Source of the DNA: Mesostigma viride
Taxonomy: Eukaryota > Streptophyta > Mesostigmatophyceae > Mesostigmatales > Mesostigmataceae
NCBI GenBank assembly: GCA_009746045.1
Contig: RPFO01000076.1
Span: 3,641,420 to 3,705,419 of the forward strand
DNA length: 64,000 bases
Direction: 5' to 3'
The first letter of the stretch is position 1. Each line of letters starts with the position of its first letter. The translations under genes and the position numbers were made by a program. Positions 35,101 to 55,592 of this stretch are shown piece by piece. The notes under the pieces are model-generated. The model was given only the letters and a program-made list of their open reading frames with translations, searched no databases and was not told the DNA's origin.

Positions 35101-37471
35101 ACACTTCACCCTCTGGTCTAGCTGGTTTGGGATGCCACACTTTACCCTCTGGTCTAGCAGGTTCGACTTTACCCTCTGGTCTAGCTGGTTTGGGGTGCCA
35201 CACTTTACCCTCTGGTCAAGCTGGTTTGGGATGCCCCACTTTACCCTCTGGTCTAGCTGCTTCGGGATGCCACACTTTGCCCTCTGGTCTAGCTGCTTCG
35301 GGATGCCACACTTTACCCTCTGGTCTAGCAGGTTCGACTTTACCCTCTGGTCTAGCTGGTTTGGGGTGCCACACTTTACCCTCTGGTCTAGCTGCTTCGG
35401 GATGCCACACTTTACCCTCTGGTCTAGCTGGTTCGGGATGCCACACTTCACCCTCTGGTCTAGCTGGTTTGGGGTGCCACACTTTACCCTCTGGTCTAGC
35501 TGGTTCGGGATGCCCCACTTTACCCTCTGGTCTAGCTGCTTCGGGATGCCACACTTTACCCTCTGGTCTAGCTGGTTTGGGGTGCCACACTTTACCCTCT
35601 GGTCTAGCTGGTTCGGGATGCCCCACTTTGCCCTCTGGTCTAGCTGGTTCGGGATGCCACACTTTGCCCTCTGGTCTAGCTGGTTCGGGATGCCCCACTT
35701 TACCCTCTGGTCTAGCTGGTTCGAGGTGCCCCACTTTACCCTCTGGTCTAGCTAGTGCGGGATGGTATTACATCGTCTCAGGCAGCACGCAATGGCTAGC
35801 GCTGCCATGGTATGCTATCCTCTGTCCACCGCCCCCCCGGATTATGTTACGGTCTCCATCCACCCTTGGCCTTCTTGATCCAGCGCGCCACATCCCCACT
35901 ACTAGCACGCTCCTCCCCTATGGCACCACACCTCTGTGGCATGCGGCACTGCCAAAGCACCCCCCAGCTCACCTTACAAAGAATTGAATGCGGCAGCGAT
36001 ATCAAATAATTAGTCCCAATAAATAAATGTGCGTCCTATCCGACGGCAGACTACACTACGAACCGCATGCCACGCTATCCTACCAAGCGTCCCACCGCGC
36101 ACCATACCATTACCATCTACCCCCCGCCCCACGCGCTGTACACATGCTGAGGCCCGTCATGGTGTCGCATCTCACCGTGAGCGCGTCCCGAAACGTGCGC
36201 ACCAAACACTGCCCGACGTCACCCTTGGGCGCCGGCGGCGACACATCCAGCGAGGGGAAACATGGGCGCAGCGCGGCCGCACCGTCCGCCGGTAGGGGGG
36301 GCCCCCGCTCTTTGGGCCTGCCACCCCCCTGGCCCGAGGTCACGGCCTCGCCGGACAGCTTGAGGCGCTGCAGGTGCACTGCTGCCCAGCCAATGTGCAT
36401 GTTCGCGACCACGTCCTCCCCCACAGTGACACTCTCCTTCCCCCCTGGCCCAGCATCGCCGTCGCCGTCCTCATTGCCCGCCTTGTTGTCCAACCCCTGA
36501 CCAGCGTTCAGCACGCGCGCAACGTACTCCGCCGCTTGTAAACAATGCTCGGCCGCCCCAAAATCGTCGGCCACGCCCGCATAGTACCCCGCGAGCTGCG
36601 TCGCATTCTCCACCCAGTCATTCGGGCGGTAGTCGCCGGCCTCCAGCTGGCGCCGCAGCGTCAGCGAGCAGTAGCCAGCACTGCCCGCCGCGTCCCCCTT
36701 GGTGCCCAGCACCTGCGCCAGATAGAACGCTGTCGTGGTGAACAGGCGCTCGAGGGGGGGGACCGCGCCGCTGTCCAGAACCTGGCCGGGCTTGCGGCGC
36801 GCGCCAACAGAACAAGGGGGCGTGCCATCAGGGGGAGTGGTGCCAACCAAGGAGAGCGCCTCGGTCAGATCCGTCCGGCCCTTGCCCTCCATGTACAGCG
36901 CCTCAGCTTTACGGAGGTAGCCGAGGGACTTGTCCTCGTCGGCCCGGCCCGACCACACGATGGCAAGCATGTTGAAGCTGTCCTGCAGGGAGATGAGCAG
37001 ATCCTCCTGGGCGTCCCCGCCGGGCTTGCTCGCATATTGGCGGTCAAACTCCCGGTTGGCCTCGGTCAGGTAGAACTCGCCCCTGCCCGTGTGCTCGGTC
37101 TCCACGTCGATGCTGCCTAGTTTGTGGAGGATCTTGGCGAGCACCCGGCGCGCCTCGAGCACGTCTGCCTCGGGCATGCCGTTCGGCGCGACGCCATCGG
37201 AGAAGCTAGGCGCGCTGGACAGCGCGAGCACTCCCGTAGAAGTCTTGCCATCCAGACTTTGCTCCTCGCCTTGGTCAGCTACCGATATGCCAAGGTACGT
37301 TTTGACGATAGTCACCTCAAGCGTGTTGAGAAGCTTTGCGGCCTCGTACTTGGATTTGTAAGGCTCACTCTCTGAATCCTCAATCAACCGCAACCTTTCC
37401 ACTTCTTTATTCGTCTCCTCAAACGTCTCGTCGGCAAAACGTCGCCAGCTTGAAGCCGTCGGGTTTCCCAT
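29194..37471 (-). CDS. KIFBP: KIF-binding protein (KBP) homologue, four exons
   Basis: Exons on the minus strand: 37471-36176, 30972-30754, 30001-29829 and 29449-29194 (stop TAG). Donors are G|GTGAGA, G|GTGGGG and G|GTGGGT; acceptors end GCGCAG, GTGCAG and CCACAG. Phases 0, 0 and 2 join without a break to give 647 residues, close to the roughly 620 of animal KBP. Family-like blocks: SEPYKSKYEAAKLLNTLE near the start, IDVETEHTGRGEFYLTEANR, FYLAQVLGTKGDAAGSAGYC, RRQLEAGDYRPNDWVENATQ, HVNCLSYMSSALKCLAAFEH, KYYRKYLDAFQYNEQEMPR and ELEISREMSLLLPPKLDTLL. KBP is a TPR-like helical repeat protein that binds kinesin motor domains and blocks microtubule attachment. Exon 1 carries low-complexity insertions relative to animals (around 36440-36470 and 36780-36830). 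Intron 1 is 5203 bases and almost wholly repeats. The start at 37471 is the only ATG in a suitable position. Confidence 0.9.
29739..29828 (-). repeat. Tandem copies of the KIFBP exon 3 / donor junction
   Basis: Exon 3 ends CAGGAGATGCCCAG|GTGGGTGCC. Two further copies follow in the intron: CAGGAGATGCCCACGTAGGTGCC and CAGGAGATGTTCAGGTGAGGC, at a spacing of about 40-43 bases. Each copy keeps CAG|GAGATG and a GT near the original donor. Confidence 0.8.
30575..30628. repeat. 9-bp tandem repeat in KIFBP intron 2
   Basis: About six copies of CCCACGCTT within the 752-base intron 2. A nearly repeated block (CCCACGCGCCTCGAAC / CCCCACCTCGAACGCG) links the exon 2 donor region with sequence 100 bases into the intron. 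Confidence 0.8.
30990..31288. repeat. (CAGGGGT)n minisatellite abutting the KIFBP intron 1 acceptor
   Basis: About 42 units of 7 bases, with some 8-base variants (an extra G) towards the high end. In the transcribed sense each unit reads CTGACCC plus C. The array begins 18 bases from the intron 1 acceptor (TGGCTCCTGCGCGCAG|GTGTTC). CTGAC matches the CTRAY branch-point consensus, and the C-rich remainder can act as a polypyrimidine tract. Confidence 0.95.
31289..31989. repeat. Intron 1 spacer with 77-bp degenerate tandem repeat
   Basis: Between the two minisatellites of KIFBP intron 1. About 2.8 copies of a 77-bp unit (TGTTACCAATGTCAGGGTTTC then AAGGTCTTGGGT) lie at 31470-31710; the rest is unassigned G-rich DNA including a GGTGGGGG tract near 31865-31905. 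Confidence 0.75.
31990..35765. repeat. 36-bp minisatellite, about 100 copies, in KIFBP intron 1
   Basis: Unit (plus strand) begins CCACACTTTACCCTCTGGTC and ends TAGCTGGTTTGGGATG. Variants: GGTCTAGCT/CGTCTAGCT, GGTTT/GCTTC/GGTTC, CCACAC/CCCCAC. A few units are 27 bases (9-base deletion) and at least three are 35 bases (loss of one A in TTTACCC, near 32430, 32715 and 32930). Because 36 is a multiple of three and four of six frames lack stops, frames of 400-1080 codons arise on both strands; these are not genes. In the sense strand each unit carries AGAGGGTAAAGTG, which resembles a 5' splice site. Confidence 0.96.
35766..36175. other. Start of KIFBP intron 1
   Basis: Donor-proximal 400 bases of intron 1. 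C-rich on the plus strand; a CCCCGCCCCACGCGC patch near 36122. No coding or repeat structure beyond simple composition. Confidence 0.6.
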
Positions 37472-38484
37472 TGTCTATACGTCAACCTCAAGAAACCGTA
37501 GAGGGAGGTTACCACCGTAAAATCCAGACTGTCATCAACCCCAGCAGATGCTGCAAACCAAGCACGGGTTGCCCTTGCACGTTTGGTAAACCTTTCACCT
37601 TCTCACTGCGTCTGCCAAGAAAACGAAAACGCAAGGCGTACTAGTGTTAACGTAATCTTATGGGGTTGTGGGGTGGTCGAGCATGCGGGGTGCATTAAGG
37701 CCTGCAGGACCTACCTCGGTGTTATTCAACTATTCAACTATATTAAAAACCATGTATAGTAAACGTCGACAAATATATCCCTGCGTTACTTGAATTAATG
37801 AATATCCCAGTTGGTAACCAGCTGGTCGATACGTGGTACCTCTTCACCTATTGATATTCCTATTGGTAAATAAAAATACCCATTTACCCGGAAATTAGGT
37901 AATGAATATCCCTGGTGGAATCGTCTGGAATGCCATGCGTGCCAGCCAGCAGTGAACACCAGCTGCCACGTGTAACAAGATGCAGCGTTTAGGTCGGCAG
38001 CGCTGGTTGCTGGCTGCTGCGCAAGAGCGCATCCCGAGACGATCCCTCAGAAGCTATCGCCTCGCTTCATGCCAGCGGGGCATTGCGATAGACTGGTGTT
38101 GACGTCGTTTATGTTGTATGGCTCTCCATCGCGAGTCGCAATTACCTATGCACCCGGTGAAAATGGCGTGTTCTTCAGTGAGGCTGTTCACGCCGCGATT
38201 CCCGCGTTTTCAGGGAAATTCAAGAGCTTGCTCTGTTGCCTCAATTTCAGCGGGAATTAGTCGATCGAAGGAGGCTGTGACGCGCGCTGAGTAAGCCGAG
38301 TCCCGTGGTGTGGTACGAAGGGGCAACTGGCAACTTTTTAGCGTTCATATTGAAGTTGAAGCCCTCAATAATCTCAATTGTTGCGCCATGGTTGTTGGTG
38401 TAATGTGTTTCCGTCACGAACTTTGCCTGCAGTTATTGCCGATGGTGGCCGAAGCGGAGGCTTGCGCTGCATGGCTTCCGCACT
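37472..38484. promoter_or_regulatory. Divergent KIFBP/PTOX intergenic region
   Basis: KIFBP starts at 37471 and runs left; the first PTOX candidate exon starts at 38485 and runs right, so this 1.0 kb probably contains both promoters. Directly upstream of KIFBP lies GGTTACCACC; AT-rich DNA with imperfect repeats (AATGAATATCCC twice, 37799 and 37901; AATACCCATTTACCCGG at 37876) fills 37720-37920. No clear TATA box could be assigned to either gene. Confidence 0.4.
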
Positions 38485-38625
38485 ATGTGTCGGAAAGCTC
38501 ATCCTGCCACACTGCGCGGCAGTTCAGCCGTCTGTCAGGCTGCGAGGGACCGGCTGATTGCCGAGCCCGAGCTGGAACCGGGGATGGTGGCCGGGCTTGA
38601 AGGGAAACTAAATGACATTATCGTG
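38485..38625 (+). CDS. PTOX: Candidate first coding exon of PTOX
   Basis: Open from ATG at 38485 and ending LEGKLNDIIV at a G|GTATGT donor (38626). Its phase (0) matches the acceptor of the first recognised PTOX exon at 39905, so the join reads ..KLNDIIV-DFTVLLLDSLY. The Ala/Arg/Ser-rich N-terminus (MCRKAHPATLRGSSAVCQAA) could be part of a transit peptide. No homology supports it directly; another upstream exon or a different first exon is possible. Confidence 0.35.
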
Positions 38626-39904
38626 GTATGTTCTCGTTGTATTCGGTCGGAAAGACACTTTGTCAACGACATGGACGCACCATGGTTTGTGCGAGGGAAA
38701 CACGGGAGACCTTGCGGACTTGTTCATGATATTTTTCGCCTGATGCGTGGCGTCGCCGCCTGCTCTCTTCTGTAGGTTAGAAACAGGCATGCATGTGGCA
38801 AAGATTTGGCGTGGATGTATACCTGTTGGGCAGCATTATAGAATTAGCAACACTATCTGCCATTTCATGGTCTATTTACTTTTGTTATGCCGTGGTGCTG
38901 TGCAATCGTCGTTTCCAAACTAACGGGCTTTGCAATCGGTTGGGGCTGGCATTAAATTTCTTATTTGGAGGGAACATTGTCATAAGACAAGCAAGACAAT
39001 TTAATGATTTGCCCGCTGACTAATGTGCGAGTATTGTGTACTGTGGACTGCCCAGATAGAAGCATATGACACTACATGTTGATGGTGTGAACAGAGGTAT
39101 CAGGCTTGGCGTCGACAACCCTCCTCAGGATAGCATGCCCTGTAGGTAATCTTTTTTGGATTCCCTTTAGGATCTGCTTGTCCAGATAGCGTGCTCACTG
39201 GGGATGATGCGTCCCCAAGCGCACGCGCCCTCTGCCCTCACCACCTGTGGGAGCACATGGGTGCCCGTTGGGCACCTGGATGGGCCTGATGCATAGGTGA
39301 TACTGATACTCATGTTGAGAGCATGGCTATTTGTATCGGATACCTGTGTGACTTGTGACTTGCCTAAATGGTCAGGACTTGCCACGCGCAGCCAAAGGGC
39401 ACGGAGGACTTGTTTTGTCGTGTTAGGTCATGGGCAGCAGCGCTGGGTGCAGCCAATCATTCGTGCCTGGGCATCATGGGTGCTGTTTGGGCTGTTGCCT
39501 GTGGAGTGTCTGTGTGTGTGTGTCTGTTCCTGGTGGCGTGGGTGGGGCCTCGCCCACCTGCGCACACCCGTTGAAATCACAGGACCTGTGTATTTTCTTC
39601 TTCTGCTCCCGCCCGCCCGGTGGTATCTTTCTTTTTATATCAGGACCCAATTACACTCCCTTACACCCGATTACGTCCCCCTCCCACTCGATTAGGTTCC
39701 TCCCCCACCGATCACATTCCCCTCCCCCCCACCGATCACGTTCCCCCCCCCAGATCACTGCCTCCCCCCCCGATCACGGTCCCCCCCCCCCCCCCGATTA
39801 TGTTCCCCCCCACCCGATTAGGTTCCCGGTTCTTCTTGCGTCCGCCCCTGTGTCCCCTTACAACCTGCCTGCCCCCACCCTCCCCTTCTCACCCGCCACC
39901 ACAG

Positions 39905-50992
<11,088 letters not shown>

Positions 50993-51589
50993 TCGCATGA
51001 GAAGCTTTTCGCCAGGTCGCGTGATGGCATGCGTGAGGAGCGTGCACCTTGTGCTTTGCAATCCTTTAAGTGGCCAGACATGCTGAATAAGCACTATCGC
51101 TGGACATCATTAAAATGAAATAGACATTCAGCGCAGGCAAGACAAATGAGCAGGGCTAATGACGTAGCTGCCCCAAGCCAGCATGACGAAACTATCGCCG
51201 ATTATGGAAGTTAAGGGAGACGCAGGCATGGCGGCATGGACAAATATGTGGCCTATGTGCAGTCGCATGTTGCGGAAGCTGCTGTGCCGTTCATTCCATG
51301 AGGATTCCGTGCTCCTTGCCCATGCGGTGCTCCGTGCTCCATGGGAGGCACCTTGTTGATCACTCGGTCACAAGGGCGAGACAGTCTGGTGAATTATTTT
51401 TCCATTACAAACATTCACAGTAATTCTCCGCACCGCACGAAAGTGGGTGTAACGAGTGCATACTTCGGGGATCCCCAGCCATGCTTGCCCACATAGGTTC
51501 AGGCAATCTTAGGTAGAGTCGTGCTTGAATGCTGGAGAAGATTGGTTAGCAACCTTGTTGTATCAAAGAGATAACCAGCGCAAGTTGGT
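50993..51589. other. PTOX 3' flank
   Basis: Probable 3' UTR and intergenic DNA between the PTOX stop and the LINE nest. No TGTAA polyadenylation signal of the chlamydomonad type is near the stop; AATAAG-like and AAATGAA words occur at 51085-51120. Confidence 0.4.
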
Positions 51590-52275
51590 CTCGAAATCAG
51601 CCCCAAAACGGAGGCCCTGGCTCTCGGCATGGCCGGACCCCCGCCCCCACTCCGCCTCTTAGACGACACCGAGGTCAACTATCCTACTTCAGGCCGCTTC
51701 AAGTTGCTTGGCAGTTGGCTTCCCGACTGCGAGGACGACCTGAAGACACGGATAGGCATGGCGTGGGCGCAACTCCATGGCCACCGCCGCTGGTGGAGCA
51801 ACCTCGCCCTACCTCAGATCGTCAAGCGTGACCTCTTCAAGGTCGTCATTCTGACGATCCTGACCTACGGCGCCGAGCCCTGGACACTGACGCAGGAGCT
51901 GGAGCAACAACTCGACGGCAACGTCACCGATGCTGCGCAAGGCCCTTACAGTAATATATCCCCTTTGGTTTGCACATTAGTAATGAGGATTTGTACGCTG
52001 ATTTGCCCTATGTTTCCCACATTCTTAGGCACAGGCGCCTGGGCCTAGCCGGGCACCTGGCCCGCACAGATCAGGTAGACACATCAGATAGACTACACCA
52101 AGCCCGCCCAGACTGGGCGTTTTGTCCTAGCTCACCTGGCGTGCCCCCGGCCGCGCGCGGCAGGGCCGCCACCCGTGGACTTTTCGTGATAGACTCGGCA
52201 TGGACATGTGCTACCCTAGACGAGACGGGCTCACACCCGGGCAGCCTCCTGGTTTGTCTGTAATATGGAGGCAGA
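51590..52275 (+). mobile_element. LINE copy, truncated at both ends
   Basis: Encodes the RT C-terminal region (GLEISPKTEALALGMAGPPP, TILTYGAEPWTLTQELEQQL) with a frame change near 51940. It stops after ATATGGAGGCAGAT, before the element's normal 3' hairpin and tail, where the next copy begins. Confidence 0.87.
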
Positions 52276-55200
52276 TACGGGTGTCTGTAATACGGGGGCG
52301 TCGGTCTCCTCTGCTCCCCGCTCGCCGTACGCCACATGGGCGAACCCCAGCTGGTCAACGCTCGGCTCCTCGTGGCCACTTTTCATTCGATGGAGGGCCA
52401 CTCGACCTACGCCCTGACGGTGGGCGTTGGTTACGCACCCCACTCCGGCCACCCAGAACAAGACCGCAAGGACTTCTTTGCAGCGCTGGAGAACCTGGCG
52501 AACGGCATCCCTGGTCGCAACTACCTCGCTCTGCTGCTGGACGCCAACGCCACGCTACCACCGGGTACTGGCGGATGTCAGCACGCCCCCAACGGTACGG
52601 TCTCCAATGCCAACACCGAACTTTTTGCTGATTTGCTTACGACATGCGATTTGGTCCCTGCCAACACGCGCTTTCCACATAGTCCAGATGCTTTGGTCAC
52701 ACACACCTCGCCAACTGGCACTGAACGCTGCATTGACTATGTTGTAATGCGCAAACGTCATCAAGGATCTGTACTAGCTGCTCGCTCGCATGTGATCCCC
52801 CTGGTGCGCTCCGATCATCGCATCGTCACCGCCCGCATCCGCCTGCGATTCCCCTCGCCCTTTCGTAAGCACGTGGCACCACCTGATTTGCGCACACTTC
52901 AGTTGCTCGAGAAATCTGACGACGCTCTGGAGGACTTCCCTGAAAAACGCGCCCACAAGCGCGCCGCAGAGGCGTTCGTCGACGCGCTGGACATCCCGGC
53001 CAGCCACGCCCAGCTGTTCGCTGCCGGCCCGGCATCGGCCCTTCGGCACCTCGCTGACAAGCTGCCCGCGGCCGGGGCCCTACTGCCCCCCCGCCGCCCG
53101 CCCCGCTTCACCAGCCTGCACCGGCTCCCCGCCGTCATCCAGGCCCGGCAAGCCCTGCGCGACAACCGCGACCCCGCCCGCTACGCCCGCCTCAAAGCCG
53201 ATTACCACTCGGCCATCCGGCAGGCGACCAAGGAGCAGGAGGACCTTCATGTCCGCGAGTACTTCGCCCACCTCAAGGACCAGCACGGCAAGTACGCCTG
53301 GACCCGCCTGCGTCACGCCCAACGGCCCGCCGGCGGCGCGCAGCCGGCGCCGCGGACGCTCTCTGGCTCACCGCAGCAGCAGCTCGACCAGTGGTATTCC
53401 TCCCAGTCCCGGCTGCTCGGCGCCCCCCCGCCGCCTCCGCCGCTTGGCCCTCTGGCGGCCGCACGCCTGGCAGTAGCACCGGCGGACGTCCCTGCGCCGC
53501 CCACGCCGCCCGCCGCTGAGCAGGACTACACGTACCCAGCCCTGACGGAACCCCTGGCCCACCCCAACGAGCTCCCGCCGTTCACCGAGCTCGAGCTGAG
53601 CACCGCCGCCAAGCAACTCCGCTTCTATGCTGCCGTTGGACCTGACCAGCTCCCAGCCCCGGTGATTAAGCTGACGGCGCTCACGGGGTTCCTGCTTGAC
53701 GTCTGCAACCGGATCCTGCTTGCCGACGCGCCGCCGATTCCTGAGTGGCAGCACAGCTACCGTATTATGCTGTACAAAAACAAAGGTTCCCCTGACGACC
53801 CCGCCAACTACAGAGGAGTCTGCATCCAGAGCGCCGCACTTAAGTTGTTCATGCGCATGATCCTCAACCGCCTTCGTTCTGCTCTCGACTGTCACCTTGG
53901 GGAAAGTCAAATGGGCTTCCGTCCTGGGCGCAACACCGTCATGGCCATCTTCGTCGCGCGTCGCCTCTTCGAGGAAATCGCTCTCCTGCAACCTGGTGAG
54001 TTTCCCGCCATCCTGATCTTCGTCGACTTCATCAAGGCTTTTGATTCTGTCCTCTGGGACGCTCTATGGGCTGTACTTGCTCGCGCTCGCGTCCCCACTC
54101 CCCTGATTACCGTCATCCGCACGCTGTATGAGGGGTCGACCACTTCGGTGCGCACTCAACACGGCATTACCCCGCCCTGCCCACTGCAGACCGGCGTCTG
54201 GCAGGGTTGCGTCCTGTCGCCGTACCTGTTTATTATTGTAGTGGATTATGTCATGCGCCAGGCACGTGCTCGCTTTGCTAGCATTGCAGGCCGTGCCCCT
54301 GGCCTAGCGATCACGAACGAGCTTGGGGAAGGGGGGCCGACTAACAAGCAGAATTTACTAGCTGACCTCATTTATGCCGACGACATCACGCTCATCGAGA
54401 AGCCGGAGTCTGCCCAACTTTGGCTGGACTGCCTGGCGCTCGAGGCTCGGGCGGTTGGTCTAGAAATCAGCCCCAAAACGGAGGCCCTGGCCCTCGGCAT
54501 GGCAGGGCCCCCACCCACACTCCGCCTCTTAGACGATGCCGAGGTCAACTACCCTACTTCAGGCCGCTTCAAGCTGCTCGGCAGTTGGCTTCCCGACTGC
54601 GAGGACGACATGACGACACGGATCGGCATGGCGTGGGCGCACCTCCATGACCACCGCCGCTGGTGGAGCAACCCCGCCCTACCCCGGATCGTCAAGCGTG
54701 ACCTCTTCAAGGTCGTCATTCTGACGATCCTGACCTACGGCGCCGAGACGTGGACACTGATGCAGGAGCTGGAGCAACGACTCGACGGCGCCGTCACCAA
54801 GATGCTGCGCAAGGCCCTTAACATCCCCTTTGGTTTGCACATTAGTAATGAGGATTTGTACGCTGATTTGCCCTATGTTTCCCACATTATTAGGCACAGG
54901 CGCCTGGGCCTAGCCGGGCACCTGGCCCGCACAGATCAGGTAGATACATCAGATAGACTAGCTGGCACCAAGCCCGCCCAGCCTGGGCGATATGTCCTCA
55001 CCTGGCGTGCCCCCGGCCGCGCGCGGCAGGGCCGCCACCCGTGGACTTTTCGTGATAGACTCGGCATGGACATGTGCTACACTAGACGTGACGGGCTCAC
55101 CCCCGGGCAGCCTCCTGGTTTGTCTGTAATATGGAGGCAGATGGTGCGCAAGGATAGATGGCAAGTAGTGATGAAGGAGACCACCCCCAAGCCTGTGGGG

Positions 55201-55370
55201 GCTCCGCGTGTGACCAAGTATGGCATTCATAGCGATTCGGGCCGCGGTGCCCACACCCCTGTAACTAGGACCTAGATAGCTTATACCATCCATTCCATCC
55301 CATGTTCCGCTCCCACTGAGGGCTTATGCTCACGTGACGCAGTCACGTGTCTATTAATTAATTAATTAAT
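52276..55370 (+). mobile_element. LINE, 5'-truncated, with tail
   Basis: Non-LTR retrotransposon copy carrying the long ORF below, about 50 bases of 3' UTR, hairpin CACGTGACGCAGTCACGTG (55331-55349) and a TTAA tail (55353-55370). The 5' boundary falls inside the endonuclease, as expected of incomplete reverse transcription. Confidence 0.9.
52336..55275 (+). CDS. LINE ORF2-type protein: endonuclease C-terminal half and reverse transcriptase
   Basis: 979 codons, uninterrupted. In-frame sequence upstream to the stop at 52288-52290 (YGGVGLLCSPLAVRH) also looks like endonuclease, so the ATG is probably internal. APE endonuclease motifs: LALLLDANATLP (N/D site), RCIDYVVM and SDHRIVTA (catalytic SDH). 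RT: YAAVGPDQLPA, SYRIMLYKNKGSPDDPANYR, GFRPGRNTVMAIFVARRLFE, ILIFVDFIKAFDSV, QGCVLSPYLF and the active site LIYADDI. The C-terminal domain has LTYGAETWTL, MLRKALNIPFGLHIS and RHRRLGLAGHLARTDQ. The first endonuclease motifs are missing, so the copy cannot be autonomous although its RT looks intact. The clade (RTE-like or L1-like) cannot be settled by eye. Confidence 0.92.
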   Translation: MGEPQLVNARLLVATFHSMEGHSTYALTVGVGYAPHSGHPEQDRKDFFAALENLANGIPGRNYLALLLDANATLPPGTGGCQHAPNGTVSNANTELFADLLTTCDLVPANTRFPHSPDALVTHTSPTGTERCIDYVVMRKRHQGSVLAARSHVIPLVRSDHRIVTARIRLRFPSPFRKHVAPPDLRTLQLLEKSDDALEDFPEKRAHKRAAEAFVDALDIPASHAQLFAAGPASALRHLADKLPAAGALLPPRRPPRFTSLHRLPAVIQARQALRDNRDPARYARLKADYHSAIRQATKEQEDLHVREYFAHLKDQHGKYAWTRLRHAQRPAGGAQPAPRTLSGSPQQQLDQWYSSQSRLLGAPPPPPPLGPLAAARLAVAPADVPAPPTPPAAEQDYTYPALTEPLAHPNELPPFTELELSTAAKQLRFYAAVGPDQLPAPVIKLTALTGFLLDVCNRILLADAPPIPEWQHSYRIMLYKNKGSPDDPANYRGVCIQSAALKLFMRMILNRLRSALDCHLGESQMGFRPGRNTVMAIFVARRLFEEIALLQPGEFPAILIFVDFIKAFDSVLWDALWAVLARARVPTPLITVIRTLYEGSTTSVRTQHGITPPCPLQTGVWQGCVLSPYLFIIVVDYVMRQARARFASIAGRAPGLAITNELGEGGPTNKQNLLADLIYADDITLIEKPESAQLWLDCLALEARAVGLEISPKTEALALGMAGPPPTLRLLDDAEVNYPTSGRFKLLGSWLPDCEDDMTTRIGMAWAHLHDHRRWWSNPALPRIVKRDLFKVVILTILTYGAETWTLMQELEQRLDGAVTKMLRKALNIPFGLHISNEDLYADLPYVSHIIRHRRLGLAGHLARTDQVDTSDRLAGTKPAQPGRYVLTWRAPGRARQGRHPWTFRDRLGMDMCYTRRDGLTPGQPPGLSVIWRQMVRKDRWQVVMKETTPKPVGAPRVTKYGIHSDSGRGAHTPVTRT

Positions 55371-55592
55371 GGAGGCAGATGGTACGCAAGGATAGCTGGC
55401 AAGTAGTAATGAGGGAGACCACCCCCAAGTCTGTGGGGGCTCCGCGTGTGACCGCGTTTGGCATTCATAGCGATTCGGGCTGCGGTGCCCACAACCCTGT
55501 AACTAGGAACTAGATAGCTAGCATCATCCATTCCACATCCCGAGCAAGATAGTGCGAAAGATCTAATCTACCCCTGTAACTAGGACCTAGAT
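55371..55592 (+). mobile_element. LINE 3' end fragment (left of an insertion)
   Basis: Diverged copy of the last LINE codons and 3' UTR, ending in CTAACTAGGACCTAG-like sequence and the 11-bp target duplication AGGACCTAGAT (55582-55592). It continues at 57486. Confidence 0.75.

Noticed and set aside
31990-35765. CRISPR-like array of 36-bp repeats
   Set aside because: Units are contiguous with no spacers, and the context is a eukaryotic intron.
32739-35987. 1082-codon plus-strand frame and 848/933/466-codon companions
   Set aside because: They exist only because a 36-bp repeat has no stop in four frames. They overlap on both strands and lie inside a KIFBP intron with good splice sites at both ends.
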